Source of the DNA: Patescibacteria group bacterium UBA6102
GTDB lineage: Bacteria > Patescibacteriota > Minisyncoccia > Minisyncoccales > UBA5738
DNA length: 33,540 nt
Direction: 5' to 3'
Assembly (NCBI GenBank): GCA_002423555.1
Contig: DIWQ01000004.1
Location: forward strand, 1 to 33,540
In this document: positions 7,510 through 16,078 of the stretch, one piece after another
Layout: each line of letters begins with the position of its first letter
Numbering within the stretch: the first letter of the stretch is position 1
Program-made: the position numbers and the translations under genes
Notes under the pieces: generated by a model
What the model was told of the DNA's origin: nothing
What the model saw: the letters and a program-made list of their open reading frames with translations, nothing else
Databases searched by the model: none

Positions 7510-8652
7510 ATGGAATTTTTTGATTTGAAAAAGCAATATCAGGATCTAAAATCCGAGATTGACGCGGCGGTTTTGGATGTGCTTGAAGACGGAGTGTTTA
7601 TCGGCGGCCCGGCGGTGGAAAAATTTGAAAAAGAGGTTGCCGATTTTTTGGGGGTAAAGCATGCGGTCACTCTTAATTCCGGCACTGATGCGCTTTATTT
7701 GTCGCTAAGGGCGTTGGGGATTGGCGCGGGAGATGAGGTGATTACCACGGCATTCACTTTTTTTGCCACGGCCGAAGCGATCGCGGCCGCCGGCGCCAAA
7801 CCCGTATTCGTTGATATTGATGCGAAAACTTTTAACATTGACGCCGACCAAATTGAAGCGGCGATTACGGAAAAGACAAAAGCGATCATACCGGTGCATC
7901 TTTTCGGCCAAATGGCAGATATGGCGCCAATTAAGAAGATTGCGCAAAAACATAATCTGAAAATTATTGAAGATTGCGCGCAAGCAATCGGCGCCACTCA
8001 AATTATTAATGGCAAGGAAGTTAAGGCCGGAAATATTGGCGATTGCGGCTGTTTTTCTTTTTTCCCCACCAAAAACTTGGGTGCTTACGGTGACGGGGGA
8101 ATGGCGACGACCAATAACGACGAAATTGCGGCGAAAATCAGAATGTTAAAAGTTCACGGATCATCTCCCGAAAATAAATATAAAAATTTGGAAATCGGCG
8201 TCAATTCTCGTTTGGACGCGATTCAGGCCGCTATTTTGAGTGTCAAGATCAAATATCTTGATCAATGGAATGACCAGCGCGCGGCAATCGCCAATCGCTA
8301 TGGCGAGGCATTTGAAGGCGTTGGCGACATTGTTGCGCCGTTTGCCGCGCTGAACAATCGCCACATCTATCATCAATACACAATAAGAACCGCAAAACGC
8401 GATCAACTGGTGCAATTTTTGAAAAATGCGGAAATTCCCGCAATGATATACTTTCCTTTTCCGATGCACTTGGAGCCCGCATTGGGTTATTTGGGCTATA
8501 AGATGGGCGATTTTCCCGAAGCCGAACGCGCCGCCGCCGAAGTTTTGAGCCTGCCGATCTACCCGGAATTTACGAGAGCGTGTTGCGAATCAGTAGTTCG
8601 TGTAGTGGAAATTTTTTGCAGAAGTCATAAAATAAATCCGTTTAATAATTGA
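7510..8652 (+). CDS. DegT/DnrJ/EryC1 sugar aminotransferase (WbpE-like)
   Basis: A PLP-dependent aminotransferase of 380 residues from ATG 7510 (MEFFDLKKQY, the usual opening of the family); an ATG at 7492 would add six residues. Visible features are NSGTDALYLSL for phosphate binding, EDCAQAIGA with the PLP-ring Asp, and FFPTKNLGAYGDGG with Schiff-base Lys188. Together with the three preceding genes it fits the WbpE step, amination of the 3-keto sugar nucleotide. The C-terminus (TRACCESVVRVVEIF onward) departs from the usual ending and is Cys-rich, but the fold should be complete. The next transcription unit's promoter overlaps its stop codon. Confidence 0.85.
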   Translation: MEFFDLKKQYQDLKSEIDAAVLDVLEDGVFIGGPAVEKFEKEVADFLGVKHAVTLNSGTDALYLSLRALGIGAGDEVITTAFTFFATAEAIAAAGAKPVFVDIDAKTFNIDADQIEAAITEKTKAIIPVHLFGQMADMAPIKKIAQKHNLKIIEDCAQAIGATQIINGKEVKAGNIGDCGCFSFFPTKNLGAYGDGGMATTNNDEIAAKIRMLKVHGSSPENKYKNLEIGVNSRLDAIQAAILSVKIKYLDQWNDQRAAIANRYGEAFEGVGDIVAPFAALNNRHIYHQYTIRTAKRDQLVQFLKNAEIPAMIYFPFPMHLEPALGYLGYKMGDFPEAERAAAEVLSLPIYPEFTRACCESVVRVVEIFCRSHKINPFNN

Positions 8653-8676
8653 CAGTATCAATTTCTTTGCTATATT
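8649..8676 (+). promoter_or_regulatory. Strong sigma70-like promoter for the ulosonate locus
   Basis: A perfect TTGACA at 8649-8654 and TATATT at 8671-8676 are separated by 16 bases. The -35 overlaps the TGA stop of the aminotransferase gene at 8650-8652. Transcription should start near 8683, giving a leader of about 150 bases before the synthase ATG at 8832. This is the best-matching promoter in the polysaccharide locus and probably starts a new operon. Confidence 0.6.
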
Positions 8677-8681
8677 TTAGA

Positions 8682-8798
8682 ATGATGATCAAGGGGGGAT
8701 TAATAAGGGAAGCGAGTGCTTTTATAAACCGAGGGCGTTGGATAACTGGCAAAATTGTCAAATTTGGAAAATTTACGTACGGAGGATTTTTAAATTGA
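8682..8798 (+). CDS. Possible 38-residue leader peptide or gene remnant
   Basis: A small open frame starts at ATG 8682 (a second ATG at 8685) and ends at TGA 8796. It encodes a basic peptide with GRWITGKIVKFGKFTYGGF. The first ATG coincides with the predicted transcription start, so translation would be leaderless or nearly so. The tail vaguely resembles the start of a sugar O-acetyltransferase beta-helix, so it may be a remnant rather than a working gene. A GGAGG at 8781-8785 lies inside it and is too far from the synthase start to serve it. Low confidence. Confidence 0.25.
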   Translation: MMIKGGLIREASAFINRGRWITGKIVKFGKFTYGGFLN

Positions 8799-8831
8799 TA
8801 TAATTTGACGGCTACCCAACACCCTAAAACT

Positions 8832-10394
8832 ATGGCAATCTTAAAGATGGGAGAAAGAGTAATCTCTAACGAAGGGCCAGCTTTTGTTATCGCTGAAATA
8901 GGGCATAACCATCAAGGCAATCTTGGCGTAGCCTTGAATATGATTAAGACTGCGGCGGCCTGCGGAGTTAGCGCAGTCAAGTTTCAAAAACGAGACAATA
9001 AGCATCTTTATACTAAGGCGATGTATAATCGTTCCTATGATAACGAAAATAGTTTTGGTACTACCTATGGCGAGCATCGGGAATTCCTGGAATTTGATTT
9101 TGATGAATACAAACAACTTAAAAAATGCGCTGAAGATAATGGCGTAGAGTTTCTTTGTACAGCTTTTGATATTCCAAGCGTTGATTTTTTGGAAAAGCTC
9201 GGCGTCAACGGTTACAAGGTTGCATCCGGGGATTTAATGAACACTCCTATGCTTGAGCATATCGCTAAGCTTGGCAAACCGATGTTCGTTTCAACGGGTG
9301 CGGGGACGATGGATGAGGCGAAGATGGCATATACGGCAATTAAAAAATACAATGATCAATTGTGTTTTTTGCATGCCATTTCTTCATATCCGGCAGAATA
9401 CGAAGATCTTAACTTAAATGTTATTCCTACCTTGCAGAATGAATTCCCAGATATAATTGTCGGTTATTCCGGCCACGATAACGGTATTTTAGCGGCATCA
9501 ATAGCTTATATGCTGGGGGCTCGGGTGATTGAGAAGCATTTCACGATAAATCGAGCTTGGAAGGGAACGGATCATAAATTTTCGCTGGAACCGGATGGTA
9601 TGCGAAAACAAGTGAGAGATCTCAACCGTATAAAATCTGCTCTTGGCGAAAACGAAAGGAAGGTGTTTCCGATAGAAAAGGATTATCGTGCAAAACAAGG
9701 GAAAAGCATTTTTTCGGCGAAAAATTTGGTCGTGGGCACGATTTTGACAGAAAGCGACATCGTGATTAAATCGCCGGGCGGCGGCATGGAACCTTATAGA
9801 TTAAATGAGGTTATTGGAAAAAAACTAAACCTTTCAATTAATGAAGAAGAAATGATTAAACCGGAACAGCTTGCGGGTGGTAGTCCGGACAACCGCGAAA
9901 TAGCGCTGAGTATGAATGACATAGTCAGGAGATTAAAATTGATTGTCTTTGATTTTGACGGGATTTTTACGGATAACCGCGTAATTGCTATGCAAAATGG
10001 CACCGAGGGCGTTGCTTGTTGGAGAAGTGATGGATTGGGACTTGATGCCTTAAAAGAAACGGGAACAAGCGTTCTTGTTTTGTCCGCAGAGGAAAATCCT
10101 GTTGTTTCGGCGCGTTGCCAGAAGCTGGGTATTGAATGTATCCAGGGGTATCGGGACAAAGCCATTATCCTTAAAAAAGAACTTGGAAAAAGAGGGCTGG
10201 CGCTCGGTGAAATTGCTTATGTCGGGAATGATATTAACGATATTGAATGTTTAAAGATCGCCGGTTTACCGATGACTGTGGCTGATGCTTATTCTGAATT
10301 AAAGCCGTACGTAAAATATACCACAAAGAAGCCGGGAGGATACGGCGCGGTCAGGGAAATTTGCGACATGATTGCTAACATTAAAAATTTATAA
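8832..10394 (+). CDS. NeuB-family ulosonate synthase fused to KdsC-like HAD phosphatase
   Basis: A 520-residue fusion. The ATG at 8832 is chosen because the NeuB domain starts just after it; a TTG at 8805 is possible. Residues 1-280 form the TIM-barrel PEP-condensing domain: AEIGHNHQGN, VKFQKRDN, STGAGTMDE, SSYPAEYEDLN, GYSGHDNG and EKHFTINRAWKGTDH. Residues 289-345 form the SAF domain. Residues 370-520 form a HAD C0-type phosphatase with the DxD nucleophile at Asp374/Asp376 (FDFDGIFTDN) and VGNDINDIECL near the end. Likely chemistry: PEP plus an aldose phosphate gives a 2-keto-3-deoxy acid phosphate, then dephosphorylation. Such pairing fits the Neu5Ac-9-P or Kdn-9-P route rather than the phosphate-free NeuB route. 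No NeuC-like epimerase is present here. Confidence 0.85.
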   Translation: MAILKMGERVISNEGPAFVIAEIGHNHQGNLGVALNMIKTAAACGVSAVKFQKRDNKHLYTKAMYNRSYDNENSFGTTYGEHREFLEFDFDEYKQLKKCAEDNGVEFLCTAFDIPSVDFLEKLGVNGYKVASGDLMNTPMLEHIAKLGKPMFVSTGAGTMDEAKMAYTAIKKYNDQLCFLHAISSYPAEYEDLNLNVIPTLQNEFPDIIVGYSGHDNGILAASIAYMLGARVIEKHFTINRAWKGTDHKFSLEPDGMRKQVRDLNRIKSALGENERKVFPIEKDYRAKQGKSIFSAKNLVVGTILTESDIVIKSPGGGMEPYRLNEVIGKKLNLSINEEEMIKPEQLAGGSPDNREIALSMNDIVRRLKLIVFDFDGIFTDNRVIAMQNGTEGVACWRSDGLGLDALKETGTSVLVLSAEENPVVSARCQKLGIECIQGYRDKAIILKKELGKRGLALGEIAYVGNDINDIECLKIAGLPMTVADAYSELKPYVKYTTKKPGGYGAVREICDMIANIKNL

Positions 10395-10412
10395 AAAATC
10401 AAATTATTAATT

Positions 10413-11246
10413 ATGGGAAACAATTATCTTAATTCTTTATATAACTTAAAAGACAAGGTAATTGTTGTAACCGGAGCGGCGGGACAGCTTGGGGGGCAAT
10501 ATGTTCGCGCTATGCTTGAGGTCGGTTGCCGGGTGGTTGCCATTGATTATGATCTAAGCAATCCCAAAGGTAATTTATCGGCTTTGCGATCTGATAATTT
10601 GATGGTTCTTGAGGTTGATATTACAAAAAAAACTTCGATTCAAGGAGCACTGAAAAAAATTTGCGATCAGTTCGGCAAGGTTGACGGATTAATCAACAAT
10701 GCCGCAATTGATGCACCGCCCGGCGGATCGGACGAAAATGTCGGCCCTTTTGAGACTTATCCGGAAACTGCCTGGGACAAAATGATGGAAGTAAATTTGA
10801 AGGGCATGTTTTTGTGTTGTCAGGTTTTTGGTTCCGATATGGTTGCAAAAGGGAGGGGCAGTATTGTTAATATCGCGTCAATTTATGGTATGTTATCTCC
10901 CGACCAGCGCATATATGAATACAAGTATAAAAATGCTGGAGCAAAAGCCAAGCCTTTTTTTAAGCCGGTGGCTTATTCCGTTACCAAATCCGGCGTCTAC
11001 AATTTAACCAGATGGTTGGCGACGTATTGGGCGCCAAGCAATATTCGGGTTAATACTTTGACCTTAGCGGGAGTTTTTAACAATCAGGACGAACCGTTTC
11101 TCGGGAAATATATTCAAAAGGTTCCGCTAGGAAGGATGGCCAAACAGGAGGAGTATTGTGGGGCGATATTGTTCCTGCTTTCAGATGCTTCATCATATAT
11201 GACTGGTTCAAATATGGTTGTTGACGGCGGTTTTTGTTGCTGGTAA
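10413..11246 (+). CDS. Short-chain dehydrogenase/reductase (PtmA-like)
   Basis: A 277-residue classical SDR. The nucleotide-binding TGAAGQLG is at 20-27, then NNAA and NIAS. The catalytic residues appear to be Ser156, Tyr188 and Lys192 (YSVTK). The Ser-Tyr gap is 32 residues rather than about 13, because of an inserted segment (about 160-185, rich in Tyr and Lys). The C-terminus ends in YMTGSNMVVDGGF as usual. The motif run and insertion recall PtmA-type SDRs of flagellin-glycan and legionaminic-acid loci. It lies 18 bases after the ulosonate synthase and 28 before the aldehyde dehydrogenase. Substrate unknown; probably a sugar or a ulosonate intermediate. Confidence 0.8.
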   Translation: MGNNYLNSLYNLKDKVIVVTGAAGQLGGQYVRAMLEVGCRVVAIDYDLSNPKGNLSALRSDNLMVLEVDITKKTSIQGALKKICDQFGKVDGLINNAAIDAPPGGSDENVGPFETYPETAWDKMMEVNLKGMFLCCQVFGSDMVAKGRGSIVNIASIYGMLSPDQRIYEYKYKNAGAKAKPFFKPVAYSVTKSGVYNLTRWLATYWAPSNIRVNTLTLAGVFNNQDEPFLGKYIQKVPLGRMAKQEEYCGAILFLLSDASSYMTGSNMVVDGGFCCW

Positions 11247-11274
11247 AGATTTTGTTAATTTTATTAGCTAAAAA

Positions 11275-12759
11275 ATGAGTCAATTTTTTAAAAATTTTAT
11301 TGGAGGAAAATGGGTTGATCCGGTGTCCGGAGATTTTTTTGAAAACAAAAATCCGTCTGATATCGGCGAGGTAATGGGACTGTTTCCAAGGTCGGGAAAA
11401 GCGGATATTGATGCGGCGGTTTTGGCCGCTTCCGCCGTTTTTGATAATTGGCGAAGTATGCCTCCCCACGAGAGGGCGAAAATTATTTTTGAGGCGGGAA
11501 AGATTATGTCCGGTCGAAAAAAAGAGTTGGCGGAAATTATCTCTAAAGAAAATGGAAAGACGGTCAAATCCGCGATGGGCGATGTTCAATCCGCAATTGA
11601 TATGTCTTTTTTTATCGGTGGGGAGGGATATCGATGGTATGGAAAAACCGCTCATTCGGCGCTTCCCCAGCGGTTTGCGATGACCAAGCGTTATCCGATC
11701 GGAATAGTCGGGCTCATTCCGTCTTGGAATTTCCCGATGGGACTGGCGGGATGGAGGGTTTTTCCGGCGCTTTTTTGCGGTAATGCCGTGATCATGAAAT
11801 CGGAAGAAAATACACCGGAAAGTGCTCACTGCATAACTGAAATTCTTGATGAAGCGGGTTTGCCGAAAGGTGTTCTTAATCTTATTCATGGCTTGGGAAG
11901 CGAAGCGGGGGATGCGTTAGTCAACCATCCCGGAGTATCAATGATTTCATTTACGGGTTCGAGTAAGATCGGGAGCCTTGTCGGAGTTAATTGCCTGAAA
12001 AAATTGGCTAAGACCTCCTTGGAGCTTGGCGGTAAAAATGCAGTGATAGTTATGGATGATGCCGACATCAATCTGGCCGTCAACGGGGTTGTCGCCGGGG
12101 CCTTTTCCCTATCTGGCCAGCGTTGCACTGCCACAAGCCGTCTGATTTTACAGGATGGCATTTACGATTTTTTTATGGAAAGGCTCCTTAACGCCACTGG
12201 TAAGTTAAAGATTGGCCCTGGTAGCGACGATGCTTCCGATGTGACACCCTTGATTAGCAAGGTTCAATGCGAACGTATATTGAACTGGATAGAACGGGCA
12301 AGGGAAGATGGTGCTAAAGTGATCCGAGGCGGGGAAAGATTGGAAGGTGGTGTTTACGATAAGGGGTATTATATCAATCCGACTATTATTATTGATGCGT
12401 TGCCTGATTCCTCAATAGCCAGAGAAGAAATTTTTGGGCCGGTACTCGTGGTTTTTCGCGTCCAATCGTTTGACGAAGCGGTTAAAATTGCGAATAACGC
12501 GCGTTACGGTTTATCAGCTTCGCTGTTTACCAAGGACTTGAATAGAGCTTTCACTTTCTTTGATGATATCCAAACTGGGGTTTGCTATATTAACGCACCA
12601 ACCTATGGCGGAGAACCACATATGCCGTTTGGGGGCGTAAAAGATTCCGGACTTGGCTACCGGGAGGTTGGCTGGGCCGGAGTCGAAGCTTATTCGGAAG
12701 TTAAAACAATATACGTTGATTACAGCGCGAAAATTCAGACAATTCAAGAAAAAAAATAA
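11275..12759 (+). CDS. NAD(P)-dependent aldehyde dehydrogenase
   Basis: A full-length 494-residue ALDH starting MSQFFKNFIGGKWVD. The catalytic Cys284 is in SGQRCTATSR and the general base Glu250 is in LELGGKN. FTGSSKIG and EIFGPVLVVF are also present. The GQRCTATSR version is seen in alpha-ketoglutarate-semialdehyde-dehydrogenase-type enzymes, but substrate cannot be inferred from that alone. It lies in an unbroken run between the SDR and the transketolase, so a role in making or modifying a carbohydrate precursor is more likely than general catabolism. An ALDH is uncommon in sialic-acid-type loci, which makes this context notable. Confidence 0.85.
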   Translation: MSQFFKNFIGGKWVDPVSGDFFENKNPSDIGEVMGLFPRSGKADIDAAVLAASAVFDNWRSMPPHERAKIIFEAGKIMSGRKKELAEIISKENGKTVKSAMGDVQSAIDMSFFIGGEGYRWYGKTAHSALPQRFAMTKRYPIGIVGLIPSWNFPMGLAGWRVFPALFCGNAVIMKSEENTPESAHCITEILDEAGLPKGVLNLIHGLGSEAGDALVNHPGVSMISFTGSSKIGSLVGVNCLKKLAKTSLELGGKNAVIVMDDADINLAVNGVVAGAFSLSGQRCTATSRLILQDGIYDFFMERLLNATGKLKIGPGSDDASDVTPLISKVQCERILNWIERAREDGAKVIRGGERLEGGVYDKGYYINPTIIIDALPDSSIAREEIFGPVLVVFRVQSFDEAVKIANNARYGLSASLFTKDLNRAFTFFDDIQTGVCYINAPTYGGEPHMPFGGVKDSGLGYREVGWAGVEAYSEVKTIYVDYSAKIQTIQEKK

Positions 12760-12772
12760 TTTTTTGAGCTCA

Positions 12773-14695
12773 ATGGTAAATATATCTTTTGTTGATAAAA
12801 AAGAAATTGATCGGATAATTAATGCTGTTACAGATAAAAATTCCAGACTTGATATTTTGGCTGATATCTGCCGCCTTAATGCGCTTTCCGCGGTCAAGAA
12901 AGCTGGTTCCGGCCATCTTGGGTCCAGCTTCTCGGCAATGGAAATTATGGTTGCGATGTATTTTTCAGAATTGAATTTGACTCAAGCAGGATTAAAAAAT
13001 AAAGACAGGGATATTTATTTTTCTTCAAAGGGTCATGATTGTCCAGGGCATTATTCCGTGCTTATGGCTGCTGGGATTTTGCCATTTGAAAAATTGATTA
13101 ACTTGAGGCGCTTGGGAGGATTGGACGGTCATCCGGATGTCGCGATTCCTGGAATGGAGGCAAACACCGGCTCTTTGGGGATGGGCATTTCCAAAGCCAA
13201 GGGAATGGCGATTGCAAAGAAAATGAAAGGTAGCGGCGGTCGGATATTTGTGATGTTGGGCGATGGCGAACTCCAGGAGGGTCAGATATGGGAATCATTG
13301 CAAACCACCGTTGCCCAGAAAGTAAGCAATATTACCGCAATTGTTGATTTTAACAAAATTCAGACCGATCGTCCGATTGTCGCGAATGTTGACTTGGGCG
13401 ATTTGGAAAGTAAGTTCCGAATTTTTGGTTGGCACGCTGAACGTTGTAACGGTCACGATTTTGCCCAGCTTCAGGAAGCATTTGAAAAATTAAAACAAAT
13501 TGTCAATAAGCCTAAAGTTTTGATTGCCGATACTGTCAAAGGTGAAGGCGTGTCGTTTATGGAAGGTGGCGAAATTGTGAAAACCGGATGCGGAACATAC
13601 AAATGGCATTCCGGCGCTCCGCAAGATGATGACTATACCAGGGCTTTTTCTGAAATTCTGGATAGAATCAATAAAAAACTTTCCGGGTTTGGCTCGGCTC
13701 AGTTAGAATTGAAAGATGTGGAAAAACGCGAATCCAGAGTCCACTTGAAAGATATTGCCGAGAAGGTCGTTAATACATACGCGGATACCCTGGTTAGGTT
13801 GGGCGCGGAGAGAAAAGATATTGTGGTTCTGGACGCCGATCTTGCATGTGATTGCGGGCTACGCCCGTTTGAGCAGGCATATCCGGATCGCTTTATTGAA
13901 CATGGTATTGCCGAACAGGATATGGTTTCGACTGCCGGCGGCCTCGCCAAGCAGGGTTTTCTTCCCATTGTGAATTCCTTCGGTGTCTTTCTCTCATCGC
14001 GTTCCAACGAACAAATTTACAATAATGCCACCGAACTGACAAAAATAATTTATGTTTGCCATTATTCGGGCATGATACCGGCTGGACCCGGTAAATCGCA
14101 TCAGAGCGTGCGCGATATCTCGCTTTTTGGTGCGTTGCCGAATATGGTTATCGTTGAGCCGGTTAACGCGGTTGAGACAAAAGCCACTCTTGAATGGTGC
14201 GTGAAATTCGCAAAAGAAAATTGCATGATCCGGCTTATAATTTCCCCGTCGCCGCAAACGATCAGTTTGCCGCAAAATTATGAGTTCATATTTGGCAGGG
14301 GATCAGTTATCCGGGAAGGCAACGATGCGGTTATATTTGCCTACGGTCCGGTAATGGCTAACGAGGCGCTTAAAGCTGGCGATGAACTGGCTAAGCGAGA
14401 GTTTTCTTTGAAAATAATCAATATGCCATGGCTTAATCGGGTTGACATAGGTTGGTTTGAAAGCGTTATCGGGGATTGTGCGGCAATCTATGTGCTTGAT
14501 GATCACTTTATTTACGGCGGCCTGGGAGATTCGCTTTTAAATGCAATAAATTGTTCCAAGGCACTGAAGCAAAAGAAATTCAAGAAATTCGGCATAGAAA
14601 ATGAATATCCAGCGTGCGGCACTCCCAAAGAAGTTCTTTCTTACCACAAATTGGACGGTGAAAGCCTGGCCGCCCGGATTCTTAAAGATAAATAG
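12773..14695 (+). CDS. Transketolase, full-length
   Basis: A 640-residue transketolase. The ATG at 12773 follows a short GAG and opens 13 bases after the ALDH stop; an upstream in-frame start at 12653 would overlap the ALDH gene and is rejected. The N-terminal half has KAGSGHLGSSFS and the thiamine-diphosphate motif GDGELQEGQIWES beginning at Gly163-Asp164-Gly165, ending in VDFNKIQTD. The second half has the pyrimidine-domain motif HGIAEQDMVSTAGG with cofactor-activating Glu381. Both halves are fused, unlike the split form of many bacteria. It transfers two-carbon ketol units between sugar phosphates. Here it may supply an unusual aldose for the ulosonate synthase, or it may be the cell's housekeeping enzyme caught in the operon. 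Confidence 0.88.
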   Translation: MVNISFVDKKEIDRIINAVTDKNSRLDILADICRLNALSAVKKAGSGHLGSSFSAMEIMVAMYFSELNLTQAGLKNKDRDIYFSSKGHDCPGHYSVLMAAGILPFEKLINLRRLGGLDGHPDVAIPGMEANTGSLGMGISKAKGMAIAKKMKGSGGRIFVMLGDGELQEGQIWESLQTTVAQKVSNITAIVDFNKIQTDRPIVANVDLGDLESKFRIFGWHAERCNGHDFAQLQEAFEKLKQIVNKPKVLIADTVKGEGVSFMEGGEIVKTGCGTYKWHSGAPQDDDYTRAFSEILDRINKKLSGFGSAQLELKDVEKRESRVHLKDIAEKVVNTYADTLVRLGAERKDIVVLDADLACDCGLRPFEQAYPDRFIEHGIAEQDMVSTAGGLAKQGFLPIVNSFGVFLSSRSNEQIYNNATELTKIIYVCHYSGMIPAGPGKSHQSVRDISLFGALPNMVIVEPVNAVETKATLEWCVKFAKENCMIRLIISPSPQTISLPQNYEFIFGRGSVIREGNDAVIFAYGPVMANEALKAGDELAKREFSLKIINMPWLNRVDIGWFESVIGDCAAIYVLDDHFIYGGLGDSLLNAINCSKALKQKKFKKFGIENEYPACGTPKEVLSYHKLDGESLAARILKDK

Positions 14696-14708
14696 CGGTA
14701 TTGACATA

Positions 14709-16028
14709 ATGACGAAATTTTTGCGTTCAAGTAAATTCGTTGAATATTCCGCCGGCACGATTGTGACCCAATATGCGATTCTTTTTGTTTCTTTAGTGTC
14801 GTCAATTATTACGGCCCGGTTGCTTGGGCCTGCTGGCTTGGGTCAACTTACGCTTCTTCTTTTGATACCTTGGTTTGCCACGGTGTTCGGCAGAATGGGG
14901 GTGGGGCATTCGGTCAATTATCATTTTGGAAAACTTTCTCCTGCCAAAATTATTGTCAATAGCTTGATTCTATCAGGGGTGCTTGGTATTTTATGTATGG
15001 CGGCCACATTTCTCGTTGCTTACTTTTTTAAGGGCACATTGCTGAAAGATGTTAATTGGAATTTGATAATTTTTTCCATCTTTTTCATCCCGTTTTATAT
15101 ATTAAGCGACCATTTGGCCGGCCTTTTGCAGGGGCTCTACAAATTGCATCTTCGTAATATCATTTATTTTTTTCAGGCGGTTATAAATTTAGTTATGATG
15201 GCCTTTTTTGTAATATTGATGAAATGGGGGGTAAGCGGTGCGGTCGGTGCGTCGATGTTTTCGCTGGTATTTCTGGCATTTGCACTGGCAGTGCCCGTTA
15301 TGAAAGAAATTAAGGGGAAAGAATTAAAAATTGATCTTAATATTATGAAACAGATTTTTGGATACGGGTTGAAATCACATGTCGGAAATATTACCAAAGA
15401 CCTTAGTTATCGGATAAATATACCCATTATCAATTATTATTTAATGCCGATTTCTGTCGGTTATTATACTATTGCCGTCCAACTTGCTGAAGTTATCTGG
15501 AAAATTCCCGAATCCATCAGCTCGGTTTTGCTTCCGAAAATAGTACAGATGAAAAAAGAGCAAGCTTATTTGTTTACGCCTCTTATAATGCGCACCTTAT
15601 TTGTGCCTTTGCTTGCATGTTGCTTGGCGGTTTTAGTTTTTGGGCAAGCGCTGATAGTATTGATTTATGGCAAAGAATTTTTGCCATCGGCTTCCCTTAT
15701 TGTTTTTTTATTGCCGGGGATTTTATCTTTATCATTCTGGAAAATCATCATCAGCGATTTGATCGCCCAGGGCCATGCCGAAAAATACAGTGCGACATCA
15801 GTGCTTTCGCTGGCAACAATGGTTATCCTTAATCTGTTACTGATTCCCGTTATGGGCATACAGGGAGCGGCAATCGCCCTAAGTCTTTCATATATTGCTA
15901 CCACCGGCCTTGCTTTAATTTTTTATGCGAGATTGACTAAAAACTCTTTTAAAAATTTGCTATTGCCAACGGCGGCTGATGTTGATATTTATAAAAAATT
16001 GCTTGGTGTTGGCTCTCCTAGGACATAA
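14709..16028 (+). CDS. Wzx-like polysaccharide flippase (MOP superfamily)
   Basis: A 439-residue integral membrane protein with about 12 hydrophobic segments. The ATG at 14709 is chosen: it starts 13 bases after the transketolase stop, and MTKFLRSSKFVEYSAGTIVTQ is a typical opening for this family. The early ITARLLGPAGLGQLTLLL and middle-domain layout match the Polysacc_synt/Wzx group. It would move undecaprenyl-linked oligosaccharide units across the cytoplasmic membrane. It sits between the precursor-making genes and the transferase genes, with a Wzy-like protein downstream, so a Wzx/Wzy-dependent assembly route is likely. Confidence 0.85.
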   Translation: MTKFLRSSKFVEYSAGTIVTQYAILFVSLVSSIITARLLGPAGLGQLTLLLLIPWFATVFGRMGVGHSVNYHFGKLSPAKIIVNSLILSGVLGILCMAATFLVAYFFKGTLLKDVNWNLIIFSIFFIPFYILSDHLAGLLQGLYKLHLRNIIYFFQAVINLVMMAFFVILMKWGVSGAVGASMFSLVFLAFALAVPVMKEIKGKELKIDLNIMKQIFGYGLKSHVGNITKDLSYRINIPIINYYLMPISVGYYTIAVQLAEVIWKIPESISSVLLPKIVQMKKEQAYLFTPLIMRTLFVPLLACCLAVLVFGQALIVLIYGKEFLPSASLIVFLLPGILSLSFWKIIISDLIAQGHAEKYSATSVLSLATMVILNLLLIPVMGIQGAAIALSLSYIATTGLALIFYARLTKNSFKNLLLPTAADVDIYKKLLGVGSPRT

Positions 16029-16078
16029 CCCAAGCAAATGATAATATGATAAAATACGAGAAAATAATATAATTGCTT

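Noticed and set aside
11077..11889. 270-codon open frame on the minus strand
   Set aside because: It spans the junction of the SDR and ALDH genes, both with clear family motifs on the plus strand.
16045..16073. TATGAT and TATAAT words before the methyltransferase
   Set aside because: No matching -35 is present, and the second word lies only 5 bases before the start codon.
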